A DNA stretch of 64,000 bases. It comes from CBDCWQ01 sp965223435 (GTDB taxonomy: Bacteria > Myxococcota > Kuafuiibacteriia > Kuafuiibacteriales > Kuafuiibacteriaceae). Both the position numbers and the translations under genes were made by a program. Below, piece by piece: positions 28,501 to 36,450 of the stretch. The notes beneath the pieces were generated by a model, which saw nothing but the letters and a program-made list of their open reading frames with translations, searched no databases and was not told where the DNA came from. The stretch is from NCBI GenBank assembly GCA_965223435.1, contig CBDCWQ010000020.1:744001-808000 (forward strand), in the 5' to 3' direction. Positions within the stretch are counted from its first letter, which is position 1. Each line of letters begins with the position of its first letter.

Positions 28501-31443
28501 TTTGGAAGACCCCGGGGCCCGCACCGCGTGACGGCAGAGGTAGCGCGCCATTCCTTGGGCCTGCTTGGCCTCATCGGGATCCGTCGCCCGCTGTGCGAGC
28601 GCGATGCCTTGGGTGTAGGCCCACACCCGTTCGAAGCCGGCAAGGGTTCGCGCGTCCTCGGTCAGCCCAGTGCCCCGCTCTGCTTCGTACGCCACTTCGT
28701 GGTCTGCTTGGTACTCCACCTGGTAGTAGTATTCAGCCCCGGTCTCGTCGACCACGTGGCGCAACAGCGTGTCCCTCAATAGGCGCGCTTTTTCGTAGTT
28801 TTCGCGTACCTCGCTGACGAACATCCGCGGATGAAACTTGTCGGATGGGACAGGGGGGGGCGTGGCCAAGGCGGTTGTCAGAGCCACAGGGCCATCGACC
28901 GAGGTCACCGACGCAAGATGGATCTGTGAGCTGGCTTCGGTGTGTCCCATTGCGGAGTGGGTGGGGTCCTCGGGTGCGCGTCCAAGAAAGTCGTGGGAGC
29001 GGACTTCGGGCGCGCTGGGTGCCATCGCAGGCCCCTCGGGCGCGGGCGTTGGGGGGTTGGACACAAGAATCGTTTCGGGCCCGGAACCGGTCGAGCCGGC
29101 GGGCCGAGGGATGCTTCGGGACGGGGGTGAATGCGGCGCGGGAATCGAAGGTGTTGGCCTCGCGCGGCTGGCGGGCATGGTGAGGCTTAGGGCGATTCGA
29201 TCTTGGGCGGGGGGGCCCGCCGGAGCAGACTGGACCCAGGCAATCATCACTTGATGGCCTTGGATGGTGAGGCTTATGCCCGAGGCCGGGAGGCGGCCCG
29301 CATGGACGCCTGTTTCTTTGTTCGGTGAAGCAGGGCCGAGGGTGATGGCGGGGGCCTTAGCGCCGATCGCGGGGCCGCGCGTGAGTTGGATGACGTGCTT
29401 TTGGCCTTCTTGAGCGGTTGCCTGGTAGGCAACGGTGGCTTGCCCATCTTGGGTGAGCGCCAATGCCGGGAAAGAGCCGTTGGCGATGGCGGAGGCGTTC
29501 GACCAGGTGAGCCCGCCGTCTTCGGAGGTGGAGGTCCGGATGGTGTGAGACGCCGCTGGGGACGCCTCGTTCGCGGCGTGTTCTTCGAAGACGGCCACCA
29601 GCATGCCGTCGGGCGCGATCGCCACCTCGGGGCGCAGCGGCCGACCCGGAACGGGTCCGGAGTTGGCGATGGCGACCCGCGAGATGCGCCATGGATGGGC
29701 GGGCGCTTGGGCTGCATACGCCGCGAAGTGCGGGGCGTGCTCCGGCGCTGGGGTGCGCGATGGAGGCAAAAAGGGTCTGCTTGCGTAGAGGGGCCTTTGT
29801 GCAAGCTTGATCTCTTCTTGGGTATGCCAACGCCCGGCATATCGGTACTGGAACCTTGCGCCCAGCGTGTCCCACAGCGATTCGTCACCTGGCTGATAGG
29901 CGTGTTTCCAGACTTTTTGCCAGCCGAGGACCATTCTTGTGGGGATGGTTCCGGCCTGGACTTCAGCGTCGTACCGTGGGGATTCGAACAGGGTGTCCCA
30001 GACCGGGTTGGGGACCGCCCGATTGTCCCACATGCGCATCTGGTGGGCGATGATATGAATGTGGCTCGGACCGACGTGGAGGGAGGGCTCCGTCATATAC
30101 GCCACTTCGGTACGAAGTTCACTCCTCCCATGCGCCCCACTTTTGCTTGGGTTGCTATGGGGCTCCTGGCCCGGCGAATAGGACTCCTCGCACCAGCAAC
30201 GCGGGCAGCGGCACCCCTGCTGTCCATCGGGAGGGTAGTAGGCCAGGTACTTCACGGTCCTTGGGGTTGGTTTTGGTTTTTGGACATCAAAGACGTTGGA
30301 CAGCGTCTCGTGAAGGTTGCGGGTGTAGTAGACTTTGTTGGCTTCACCCCAAATCAGATGGTGCTCACCGCCTTGGTCGTAGGCGAGTGAAACGTGGCGC
30401 TTCCAGTGGCTGTTTTGGCGGACGATGTGTTGCGGACCGAATTCTTCGCCGCCGTTCAGGCTTTCGAGCACCACAACCTGCGACGCAGGTTGCACGCCGA
30501 CGGTGTCGTCTTCAAGGTTTTGAATCCATCCCAGGCTCAGCTTGTTCGCGCGCGCACTCAGGGCGAGGTCGGTGACCCTCCAGCCGGGGGCCAAGGTTGC
30601 GATCACGCGAGAGGGCTCGAAGCTTTGCGCTTGCGCTGCCCTTGGATTTCGCCGGTAGAAAATCTGGTCTGGGGCGCTCGGGGTACGCCGTCCCACATAC
30701 GCCAGATGGGCTACGGGGGAGCCGTCGTTTTGACCCAAGGCGGTCTGAGGTAGACGGGCTTTCACGTCTTTGCGACTGAGGGCTGACGGGGGCGGGAACC
30801 CGCCGGCCAAAACCGCTTTGGGGGCCCATTTTTTGGGGGGCGTGGATGCCTTGTTGGCGTCGAAGATCCAGTACACCTGGTTGGTGTGGAGCATTTCGCC
30901 GGTTTCGAGCGTGCGGTAGCGGTGTTCGCGGGCGTCGAAAGCGAACGCCAAAACGTCAGGCTCTTTTTCATAAAGCGTTGGGGTCGAAACGCTTAAGGTG
31001 TGCCAGGGACCGGAGTCGGGTGGGGCTTGAGGGTGTCCGTTCGGGTCTCCCCACAGGGCGCTGGGGGGACGCTCGATGGTCGCGGGCGCGTAAACCCAGT
31101 AGGTGTCGTTTTTCTCAAAGACCGTGAGCCCGCGACCTGCGAGTGCCTGGGCCAGCGCTTTTTGGTCTTTTGCCGCCCTCGGGCGGGGCATCGCGTGCCA
31201 CCCAGACTCAAGATTAGGGCCACGGAGTGGCTCTTGAACCGGGATGGCGGCGGCGGGGGGGGATTCGGCTCCTGCGGCGCCGAAGGCGAAATTTGGGGCC
31301 AAAGCCCCCATGAGCCACCAAAGCCGCAAGCCGCCAGACCGCCGGGCGCGGGGCCGTCGGGCCTGGTCTGCAACGCTCGGGGGCCCCCTTCGCATCGCGC
31401 ACCCCAGAGCTTTAGAACCACTCAGTGCATGTTGAAGGCACAT
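22654..31443 (-). CDS. Giant secreted protein 1 (about 2,929 aa): Asp-box, alpha/alpha core, C-terminal ADP-ribosyltransferase-like repeats
   Basis: The start is set at ATG 31443 because it follows CTTGGGGGGATCTG, the same ribosome-binding context as giant 2; ATG 31395 (MRRGPPSV) is an alternative. A basic n-region, RLWWLMGALAPNFAFG and a small-residue site make a signal peptide. Next come two GW...YW-type repeats, Asp-box segments (SEDGGLTW near residue 640) and the knuckle GCRCPRCWC near 410. An alpha/alpha-barrel-like core follows (about 900-1450) with EHNLDVLSVLNHALE, TAIDNCSW and THYFQN. Residues about 1450-1950 are mostly helical and unassigned. The last 820 residues hold repeats opening (P/A)(L/I)TDxxL. 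Three of them end in an ART-like segment, of which the last (GEHIFPEYVSPAQIIGA) keeps a catalytic-type Glu. I infer a secreted effector or toxin-like protein. It lies 226 bases downstream of tolQ-tolR-tolR, in the same direction. Confidence 0.8.
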   Translation of the reverse strand: MCLQHALSGSKALGCAMRRGPPSVADQARRPRARRSGGLRLWWLMGALAPNFAFGAAGAESPPAAAIPVQEPLRGPNLESGWHAMPRPRAAKDQKALAQALAGRGLTVFEKNDTYWVYAPATIERPPSALWGDPNGHPQAPPDSGPWHTLSVSTPTLYEKEPDVLAFAFDAREHRYRTLETGEMLHTNQVYWIFDANKASTPPKKWAPKAVLAGGFPPPSALSRKDVKARLPQTALGQNDGSPVAHLAYVGRRTPSAPDQIFYRRNPRAAQAQSFEPSRVIATLAPGWRVTDLALSARANKLSLGWIQNLEDDTVGVQPASQVVVLESLNGGEEFGPQHIVRQNSHWKRHVSLAYDQGGEHHLIWGEANKVYYTRNLHETLSNVFDVQKPKPTPRTVKYLAYYPPDGQQGCRCPRCWCEESYSPGQEPHSNPSKSGAHGRSELRTEVAYMTEPSLHVGPSHIHIIAHQMRMWDNRAVPNPVWDTLFESPRYDAEVQAGTIPTRMVLGWQKVWKHAYQPGDESLWDTLGARFQYRYAGRWHTQEEIKLAQRPLYASRPFLPPSRTPAPEHAPHFAAYAAQAPAHPWRISRVAIANSGPVPGRPLRPEVAIAPDGMLVAVFEEHAANEASPAASHTIRTSTSEDGGLTWSNASAIANGSFPALALTQDGQATVAYQATAQEGQKHVIQLTRGPAIGAKAPAITLGPASPNKETGVHAGRLPASGISLTIQGHQVMIAWVQSAPAGPPAQDRIALSLTMPASRARPTPSIPAPHSPPSRSIPRPAGSTGSGPETILVSNPPTPAPEGPAMAPSAPEVRSHDFLGRAPEDPTHSAMGHTEASSQIHLASVTSVDGPVALTTALATPPPVPSDKFHPRMFVSEVRENYEKARLLRDTLLRHVVDETGAEYYYQVEYQADHEVAYEAERGTGLTEDARTLAGFERVWAYTQGIALAQRATDPDEAKQAQGMARYLCRHAVRAPGSSKILGWPFSWNTHLDNWKDMRLVTGATAWAIHGLGVFLSSPAYTSYQGEDKKALRSCYLDALEGLKDHRHPIIAEGASSASLMSAGWTTAGLRWHRDPQRIRLAGGTPIKAEASETWAYYSVLDAIGYDAFAPTSVMACRGPGCGSTGSAPPLEESFGGQGAGPWALRPLEDEAEYQALRTRIQSRHIVTEHNLDVLSVLNHALEHHEALELPDVAGLRAWRDALLEGIFFALWDTHGAKENLRRRLAELEAQNETEDFEPPGTRTPDDREARIAVALENGSVGRFVTGGVLLGDAPTGFRLKQNPHTAIDNCSWLVLAVLAPNPGTTRGAVPDLHVERLAQCLAYTVVQYVKNLGYGQRTCTGSPCLAQKTHRGTHYFQNTFKDPYIEPSSLQESSYHLEATLGLTLGLLRFGQAHPEHPSADWLLTEAQRLWAGTQGFVTHHGFPYSSQRIHNLSTLLESSTAAIWFIDGYAAFRPGQKAATDLGSATSLDDFSALEDIELEPERETEVRRQLAARGLDAFSTFLASDLSHPRFDAALGALVEVHMVWGLLFDDGMTAMSLKDWIHAVEHDLVQDLCNPQRLLHQASTTFEDRLGMNCVQAGAKARARFRARGSMGHGVWASTVEPNITFERVKRLAGEWVPLWRDASSVSPPTQDVPVESLILALKGLGGFLSTEPPSGVPHAVLLGFAQKLFVHRGKLAHRFGTQALKHVDDVFVIPPELALAGTAALGAAAYFGTAQVDTGLETIFLGTHPPGPELWEETGVIVAEEAVAQPLGTHLLPETTLRATGVIYPRTPDVDDPLKNIARSFEEPLIYYIQVERLGVSLPGSTALEILTPHKNALWPVYHLRSEASRESLLSDFIKNHPLWQKLAPLAESLPESARIGWLHLVALVVRGEYSLQAAEDQARTGRSAKASPPPDSALPQKHPPFFTQRKTPHSLSDVRATLAAQSVDVTNPDALKQYYGFENEMRIGAEALTDAELVLLKHDAFEGRDLVLVHNTFKGYAVFPALERVTQEGSAPVPHTKWTDVEQWSGNTRVLTSTEGTDPQTVRLVVEEVFKHVVQTTLRSLVPDGSVKIYGHDLVAFVSKHPWSVSPMDAYIDSVGEARSHFETRPDKVSFLFSGSGLYAARFPLTDDELYRAKQGLFASHSTLVQFHIRREKHPQGDLYLAFTLGSKHWQHPQLKNAAPGTVTLVAITGLLYLKSGLEKLETKLKSLALQPPYYRMVETDHVRYVDPTTKHWSVGETTLSSTPLAQFREGETTRAQAPLSPLQTFMKDAHYLKSIPDAILKKAQGAVPNLVYVPTAASAISIDFLDPLSADHNGLVMASTDANFDGGTDPVLSSLTLMSGHGSVYTVEPPDSAIHVGHLYQSVGLEAPPAWKNLVVFGPTMHASRIVGAHTVNVFGKAVPDTLRNNVLHPLGALLPQAPSPNGHARGPIADQFSDGVRSSTQPLTDQALLDTKSEVFGQRFSVIQLFLRGKTIPTGGLYLTTRLGSPFLNLKLLKETDEVLLVGMTGNDGPKVERKNVMRVFRDLRELGVTVPYVRVIKPDHIRYYDTRLNEDETFVIGEETLHTHPHHAYLEGIERFFPDQSTPWSTILTDTTVYQGLPFEAHKAGIEGAPEFVYWIDPLGLFQDTFPSLIQPSDQPTLLTTDLAPTQDAHPQWADALKSGPVPVFKIRAPEGAIHVGRAYQGVGLKAPPLWNKAVLVQQPIPSANIAEAFKVDAQGRVIPGTERQNPDYEPPLKLKNMPTGATYVDNHPITDVQLFALTDYLNKIQKGTLEERDLGSWRSIDVDRARTTAAKVLFREDHRPPLTPNGLFRTIMRPTHFSGSGERRAHVYADTYQSLLQDHYLTIGQQEGTRQDREDASVIDVTWIYIIENDGRALNMVNARNDAITGEHIFPEYVSPAQIIGAQEYRWDPKTKSVVQGPYFTNPNYKSRTSRRQP

Positions 31444-31669
31444 CAGATCCCCCCAAGCCACCTCGGATGACTCGGATAGCCGCGAGCCTATGAGGCGCCT
31501 AGATCCAATGAGCACGAAGCTCGGTTTATCGTCCTGCGGCTTGGGGCGTGACCCCTTTATGCCCTGACCGTCGGTACCATGGACGCGCGCGGCCCTGTCA
31601 ACGACTTTCGTCTTGCAGGATACGCGTTGTTCGGCTTGCGGCTGAGCCCTGTTTGGACTTGGGTCGCGT

Positions 31670-32221
31670 TCAGCCGCCAGGAACGGGGGCGTTGGCGTTG
31701 GTTTGCAAGACCGCGTAGTTGAAGTTGATGTATCCCGCATCCGCGGAGGCATACATCACCTTTCGCAGCAATCTGAAGTCCACTTCTTTGTCGCAGTTGA
31801 TGATGATCTTGCCCTCAAACTTTTTGCCGGGGTGCATCATCTCATCGACTTTGCGGATCTCTTGCAGCTTGTCGGTCAATTGAGGAATTCTGAAATCGGT
31901 ATCCTTGAGGATCTCTTCCGCGTCACCCACGCGTACGCCTTCGATGGCGATGGTGTTCCGCGATATCTGGATGATCGGCGCGCGTTCAAGCTCTTTGGTG
32001 GTGCGGGCCTTCGGGAGCTCGATGTCCTTGGAAATCGATACGAGCTCGCCGGATGCCGAGAAGTTCATGATGAGGAACACCACCAAAATGACAAACATGT
32101 CGATCAGCGGGGTCAGCAAGAGATCCGCGACGCCGGAGTGTTTCTTGCCGCCCATCTTCAGGCCGCGGTGTTTTTGGAGCCACGGTGCGAATGGACGTTT
32201 GCCGGGTTTTTTGATGGGCAT
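31670..32221 (-). CDS. ExbD/TolR-family proton-channel subunit (second of two)
   Basis: The 183-residue protein has a basic cytoplasmic N-terminus and one transmembrane helix, LLLTPLIDMFVILVVFLIM, with the proton-conducting Asp41. A periplasmic domain follows that includes FEGKIIINCDKEVDFRLLRKVM, typical of TolR/ExbD. The ATG at 32221 follows AGGGAG. It starts 11 bases after the other TolR-like gene and completes a TolQ-TolR-TolR set. With its partners it should use the proton gradient to do work across the envelope. One TolQ plus two TolR subunits is also the composition of the Myxococcus AglR-AglQ-AglS gliding motor, but orthology is not established. Confidence 0.9.
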   Translation of the reverse strand: MPIKKPGKRPFAPWLQKHRGLKMGGKKHSGVADLLLTPLIDMFVILVVFLIMNFSASGELVSISKDIELPKARTTKELERAPIIQISRNTIAIEGVRVGDAEEILKDTDFRIPQLTDKLQEIRKVDEMMHPGKKFEGKIIINCDKEVDFRLLRKVMYASADAGYINFNYAVLQTNANAPVPGG

Positions 32222-32232
32222 CGTGTGTCTCC

Positions 32233-32721
32233 CTAGGTGTCCATTCCGGCTACAGAAATCCCGGTCAGCTTCTGCTCGAGGCAAATATCCATCACCGTGA
32301 TGAGTTCCTTGTAGGCGATTTTGTCTTCGCTGGTCACGGTCACGTCGGTGTTGTCTTGATGCTCCTTGACCACCTGCTTGAGGACCTCGGTCAGGGTGTC
32401 CACGTCATAAGCGCTGTCGCCCTTTTTCTCGATTTCTTTGACGACGTCTCCCTTTTTGGTGACCGTGTAACCCGATGCCTTGATGATGATCATCAGCTTG
32501 AGGTCTTCTTCTTCCTCTTTGGGGGGTTCTTGGTCCACTTCGTCCCCAGAAGTCGGGGACGGTTTGACATCGATCTTCGCGATTTGGGTCCACACAGAGG
32601 TCATCAACAAAAAAGAAATCAGCACCGAAAGCAGGTCGATAAACGGAACCAGATTGAGCTGAAAGTCGACGGACTTCTTGCCGCCGCTTGATTGTTGAAC
32701 GGGGGTACCACCACCAGCCAT
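32233..32721 (-). CDS. ExbD/TolR-family proton-channel subunit (first of two)
   Basis: The 162-residue protein has a single transmembrane helix LNLVPFIDLLSVLISFLLM with the conserved Asp29. An unusually acidic linker (QEPPKEEEEDLK) precedes a TolR-like periplasmic domain ending in SEDKIAYKELITVMD. The linker probably keeps the domain extended in the periplasm. It starts 28 bases after the TolQ-like gene and is followed 11 bases later by the second TolR-like gene, so the three are co-transcribed. Confidence 0.9.
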   Translation of the reverse strand: MAGGGTPVQQSSGGKKSVDFQLNLVPFIDLLSVLISFLLMTSVWTQIAKIDVKPSPTSGDEVDQEPPKEEEEDLKLMIIIKASGYTVTKKGDVVKEIEKKGDSAYDVDTLTEVLKQVVKEHQDNTDVTVTSEDKIAYKELITVMDICLEQKLTGISVAGMDT

Positions 32722-32749
32722 GACAAAACCTCGCTGGGCTTACGCCCGG

Positions 32750-33415
32750 TTAGCCATCTTCGTGCGCGGCGCCAAGCGTCGAGAGGTCGAGCTTGTCGCG
32801 GTTGGTGATGATCAGGTTGATGACCGTCACGGAAGCTTCGTTGATGTCGTCCATCAGGTTCTGCACTTTGCCTTGCAAAATGCCAAAAAAGAGCAAGCCG
32901 GGAATGGCGGTCAGGAGCCCAAAGCCGGTGCAGTTCATGGCCTCAGAGATGCCTTGCGCCAAGAGAGTCGCTTTTTCTGCAGGGTCGGCTACGGCCACCG
33001 CTTCGAAGCAGTTGATGAGACCGCTGATGGTGCCCAAAAGACCCGCCAACATGGCCACGTTGGCGAGCATCGCAAGATACGCGGTCCGCTTTTCGATGTG
33101 CGGCATTTCGCGAAGCGAGGCCTCATCCATGGCCGCCTGCACTTCAGGGTCTGATTTGTTGACCTTGACCAGCCCCGACTTGATGACGTTGGACAGGGGC
33201 GTAGGTTCTTGGCTGCATAGCGCGAGCGCTTTGCCTACGTTGCCTGAGAGCACGTACTTTCTCATGGCCTGAACAAACGCATCCTTCGAAATCGAGGCCT
33301 TGAAGTACAGGAAGTGAATCCGCTCAATGGTGATGGCAAGAATAAAGACGGAGCAGAACGCGATGGGGTACATACCCCATCCGCCTTCATTAAATCGATG
33401 TGCTAATTGATCCAC
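32750..33415 (-). CDS. TolQ/ExbB/MotA-family proton-channel protein
   Basis: The GTG at 33415 is fixed by a perfect AAGGAGG site five bases upstream, giving 221 residues beginning VDQLAHRFNEGGWGMYPIAF. Three transmembrane helices are visible: one near the N-terminus (MYPIAFCSVFILAITIER) and the long pair MLANVAMLAGLLGTISGL and NCTGFGLLTAIPGLLFFG with the family pattern GLLGT and small residues lining the pore. It pairs with the two TolR-like genes behind it. The cluster reads away from the divergent pilT-like gene. No TonB, TolA or TolB gene is present nearby, so the machine it powers is unknown. Confidence 0.92.
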   Translation of the reverse strand: MDQLAHRFNEGGWGMYPIAFCSVFILAITIERIHFLYFKASISKDAFVQAMRKYVLSGNVGKALALCSQEPTPLSNVIKSGLVKVNKSDPEVQAAMDEASLREMPHIEKRTAYLAMLANVAMLAGLLGTISGLINCFEAVAVADPAEKATLLAQGISEAMNCTGFGLLTAIPGLLFFGILQGKVQNLMDDINEASVTVINLIITNRDKLDLSTLGAAHEDG

Positions 33416-33730
33416 AGGACCTCCTTCGACGTTCGCGGGGCACTGATGATGGGACAACGAAGCTTGGCGCAAAGTTCCAGACCAAGCGTGGATTGTCGTT
33501 TTTTCTCGCCCCCGGCCGAGGTCGAATGCTCTAATTCATTAAGCAAAACAGCTGCCTAACTGGACTTCAGGCCTACCACCTCGTGGCGCCCTTCGTCCAT
33601 CCGCGACCCATTTTTACAGGAGATTGAAAAATCCGCCACCTTTCATGAAGATCCCGGGTGAGGCAAGGTGGGCAAAGGGACTCTGTCTTGACTCCGAGTT
33701 CGCCTAAAGCGAACAGGTTGGTCGACAGCC
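33416..33730. other. 315-base divergent regulatory gap between tolQ-like and pilT-like genes
   Basis: No gene is apparent. It must hold divergent promoters. A locally AT-rich stretch (TCTAATTCATTAAGCAAAAC) lies near 33530-33550. A perfect 6-bp inverted repeat GTTCGC-CTAAA-GCGAAC (33698-33714) sits 16 bases before the pilT-like ATG, where a hairpin could affect translation. Confidence 0.5.
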
Positions 33731-34807
33731 ATGGAACCGCGCATGTTCGACAAATTCTTGGCCGCCGCGGTGAAAGCGGGGGCCTCGGACATTCATCTCA
33801 AGGCAGGGGCCCAGCCAACGCTCCGAGTCCACGGGGTGTTGAAAGAGGTCAAACTCGATCCCATCACATCGGAGGGCATGGACGGCCTGGTGGCACACAT
33901 GATGGACCGCAACGCCCTGGATTACGACCTGGCGCGGCTCAAGGAGTGTGACACCTCGTACTTCGTGGAGAGCATCGGGCGCTTCCGGGTCAACATTCTT
34001 CGCCAAAAAGGCCAGTTGGGTGCGGTGCTTCGTGTGATTCCTCGTCAGATTCCGACACTCGACGAGTTGGGGCTGCCCGCCGTATTGAAGAAGCTTGCGC
34101 GCGAAGAGCGAGGCTTGATTTTGGTCACGGGCGTCACCGGCTCGGGGAAGTCGACCACCCTGGCGGCGCTGATCAACGAGATCAACGCAGAGTTTCGCAA
34201 GCATATCGTGACCATCGAGGATCCGATCGAATTTCTTCACGAAGATAAGATGTCGCGGGTCACGCAAAGAGAAGTGGGTGCCGATACCGAGTCCTTTGCC
34301 ATGGCCCTTCGGGCCGCGCTTCGCCAAGACCCCGATGTGATTTTGGTGGGCGAGATGCGCGATGCGATCACCATCGACACCGCGCTCAAGGCAGCAGAAA
34401 CCGGGCATCTGGTTTTCTCCACCGTACATACGACCGATGCGGCCAAGACCATCGGGCGGATCATCGATGTCTTTCCGCATGAGGCCCAAGATGGGGTGCG
34501 CATTCGCTTGGCCGAGAATCTCAGGGGGACCATCTCCCAACGATTGCTGCGGCGTATCGATGGCAAGGGCCGGGCGGTTGCGATGGAGATCATGGTTGCA
34601 ACGTTGTCGGCGCAGGAGTTGATCAAAGATCCCGCACGTACGCCTGAGCTCAAGGACTACATCGAACGAAGCCGTGAAATGTACGGCACCCAATCTTTCG
34701 ATCAGCACCTCATCGACTTGTACCAAGGGGGCATCATCTCCTTGGAAGTGGCCAAGGCCGCGGCCACCAACCCCGCCGATTTCGAACGGGCCCTATACGT
34801 CAATTGA
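33731..34807 (+). CDS. Type IV pilus retraction ATPase, PilT/PilU family
   Basis: The 358-residue cytoplasmic hexameric ATPase contains ASDIHLKAGAQPTLRVHG, Walker A GVTGSGKST, Asp box IVTIEDPIEF, Walker B ILVGEMRD and His box TGHLVFSTVHTTDA. Members pull pilin out of the fibre, driving twitching motility. The canonical PilT AIRNLIRE motif is replaced by LSAQELIKDPAR. The C-terminus (IERSREMYGTQSFDQHLIDL) is closer to PilU-like members, so it may be an accessory retraction motor. ATG 33731 or ATG 33743 could be the start. No other pilus gene is present in the window. Confidence 0.9.
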   Translation: MEPRMFDKFLAAAVKAGASDIHLKAGAQPTLRVHGVLKEVKLDPITSEGMDGLVAHMMDRNALDYDLARLKECDTSYFVESIGRFRVNILRQKGQLGAVLRVIPRQIPTLDELGLPAVLKKLAREERGLILVTGVTGSGKSTTLAALINEINAEFRKHIVTIEDPIEFLHEDKMSRVTQREVGADTESFAMALRAALRQDPDVILVGEMRDAITIDTALKAAETGHLVFSTVHTTDAAKTIGRIIDVFPHEAQDGVRIRLAENLRGTISQRLLRRIDGKGRAVAMEIMVATLSAQELIKDPARTPELKDYIERSREMYGTQSFDQHLIDLYQGGIISLEVAKAAATNPADFERALYVN

Positions 34808-34902
34808 GCGAACGTGTTCTTGCCGATACCCCGCGCAGCAGCCGCTTGACCCGTGGTGTGTCGAAGTGAGCCGGCGCCTCACGTGAGGTCATGAGATGCC
34901 CC

Positions 34903-35655
34903 CTAGGCCCCTTGGGGAAGGACGCTTTTGGGGAGAGACGAAAGCGTGCCCGGGGTCGATGGGGCGTGGGTCCAGGCGGCTACGCGGGGCGGACTGCTGA
35001 ACTCTTGGATGGTGCCATCTTTGAGGAAAAGCACCCGCTTTTGGTAGCGTTCGAGGATGTTTCGGTCGTGGGTGGCGACCACCACGGTCGTGCCTCGGGC
35101 ATGCGCGCGTTCGAGCAAGGACATGATGTCTTGGGTGATCTCATCGTCGAGGTTCCCCGTGGGTTCGTCCGCGAGAAGAAGGACGGGGTCGTTGGCCAAG
35201 GCCCTCGCAATGGCGACCCGCTGCTTTTCGCCTCCCGATAGTTTGGAGGGGAACACATGCGCCTTGTGGTAGAGCCCTACATTCTTGAGGGTCTCGAACA
35301 CCCGTTTTTTGACCTCTTTTTCCTGGATGCCGGCCACGTAGAGCGCGTAGGCCACGTTTTCGTGCACCGTGCGGTGGGGGATCAACTTGAAGTCCTGGAA
35401 AACGACACCGACCTTTCGCCGAAGCTGGGCAATGCCCCGCGGCTTCAAGGTGGCGATGTTTTGGCGGTTGACGAGGATTTGCCCTTTGGTTGGCCGCTCG
35501 GCCACAAATAGGAGCTTGAGCAGGGTGGATTTTCCCGCACCAGAGGGGCCCGTGAGGAATACGAACTCTCCCCTAGCCACTTGAATGTTGACGTCGTGAA
35601 GGGCAGGTCGATCGCCCCGTTCGTAGACTTTGCCCACGTGAAAGGTTTGAATCAC
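34903..35655 (-). CDS. FtsE-like ABC ATPase, without an adjacent FtsX
   Basis: The 250-residue ATP-binding subunit has Walker A GPSGAGKST, Q-loop VFQDFKLI, signature LSGGEKQRVAIARAL, Walker B LLLADEPTGNLD and H-loop VVATHD. The opening (MIQTFHVGKVYERGDRPALH) and size match FtsE, which works with FtsX to control peptidoglycan hydrolases at the division site. In most genomes ftsX follows directly, but here the next gene downstream is convergent pilT. It also carries a C-terminal extension of about 30 residues after the usual end. It may be a separated FtsE or a related lipoprotein-release-type ATPase. Confidence 0.82.
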   Translation of the reverse strand: MIQTFHVGKVYERGDRPALHDVNIQVARGEFVFLTGPSGAGKSTLLKLLFVAERPTKGQILVNRQNIATLKPRGIAQLRRKVGVVFQDFKLIPHRTVHENVAYALYVAGIQEKEVKKRVFETLKNVGLYHKAHVFPSKLSGGEKQRVAIARALANDPVLLLADEPTGNLDDEITQDIMSLLERAHARGTTVVVATHDRNILERYQKRVLFLKDGTIQEFSSPPRVAAWTHAPSTPGTLSSLPKSVLPQGA

Positions 35656-35874
35656 GGCGCCTTCAGGCTGTAGGGCGCTTCGCCCGGGGAAGCAAGCCTT
35701 CGGGACGCCTTTTTCAGACTTTTTTGCGGCGTTCGACGGTTCACCACGCCCCCTCGGCCCCGGGTCTCGGCGACCACTGCTTGACAGCGGTCGGTGGTCG
35801 TGGGACCGACCGTTTTGGCCGCCGGGAACCCCGCGTTTCCGAAAAAATGGCGGCCCGAAGCGAAGGAGCCGAAC

Positions 35875-36450
35875 ATGGTGTTCCAGTTACCCGATTTGCC
35901 CTATTCGAAGGATGCCCTTCAGCCACATATCTCTCAGGAGACGCTTGAGATTCACCACGGAAAGCACCACAACGCCTACGTGACCAAGCTTAACGCGCTC
36001 GCGGAGGCCCAAAATCTGGGTTCGAAGACGCTCGAAGACCTGATCCAAAGCGCCGAAGGCGTGGTGTTCAACCAGGCCGCCCAGGTCTGGAATCACACGT
36101 TCTATTGGAACAGCATGAAGCCGGGCGGTGGGGGCGAGCCATCGGGCGCTCTGGCCGATGCCATCAAACGTGACTTCGGAAGCTTCGGGGCCTTTAAAGA
36201 GGCATTCAGCAAGGCTGCGGCCGGTCAGTTTGGTTCTGGCTGGGCGTGGCTGGTCAAAAATGAGGGCGGGAAACTGTCGGTGGAGAGCACTTCCAATGCT
36301 GGAAACCCCCTCTCCGAGGGCCGGCAGCCGATTTTGACCTGCGACGTGTGGGAACACGCCTACTACGTCGATTACCGCAATGCCCGGCCTAAATACATTG
36401 AAGCGTGGTGGAATCTTGTCAACTGGGATTTCGCTGCAAAAAATCTTTAG
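35875..36450 (+). CDS. sodB: Superoxide dismutase, iron type
   Basis: The 191-residue enzyme converts superoxide to oxygen and hydrogen peroxide. Metal ligands are visible: His in IHHGKHHNAYV, His in VWNHTFYWN, and Asp and His in CDVWEHAYYVDY. The AAQVWNHTFYW signature favours iron over manganese. The ATG at 35875 follows GAAGGAG and gives MVFQLPDLPYSKDALQPHIS, the usual start; earlier in-frame starts back to 35794 are rejected. No signal peptide is present, so it is cytoplasmic. It is a single gene, divergent from the ftsE-like gene. Confidence 0.96.
   Translation: MVFQLPDLPYSKDALQPHISQETLEIHHGKHHNAYVTKLNALAEAQNLGSKTLEDLIQSAEGVVFNQAAQVWNHTFYWNSMKPGGGGEPSGALADAIKRDFGSFGAFKEAFSKAAAGQFGSGWAWLVKNEGGKLSVESTSNAGNPLSEGRQPILTCDVWEHAYYVDYRNARPKYIEAWWNLVNWDFAAKNL

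Noticed and set aside
31444..31752. A longer N-terminus for giant 1
   Set aside because: It would overlap the tolR gene and adds low-complexity sequence before the signal peptide; the ribosome-binding site supports 31443.
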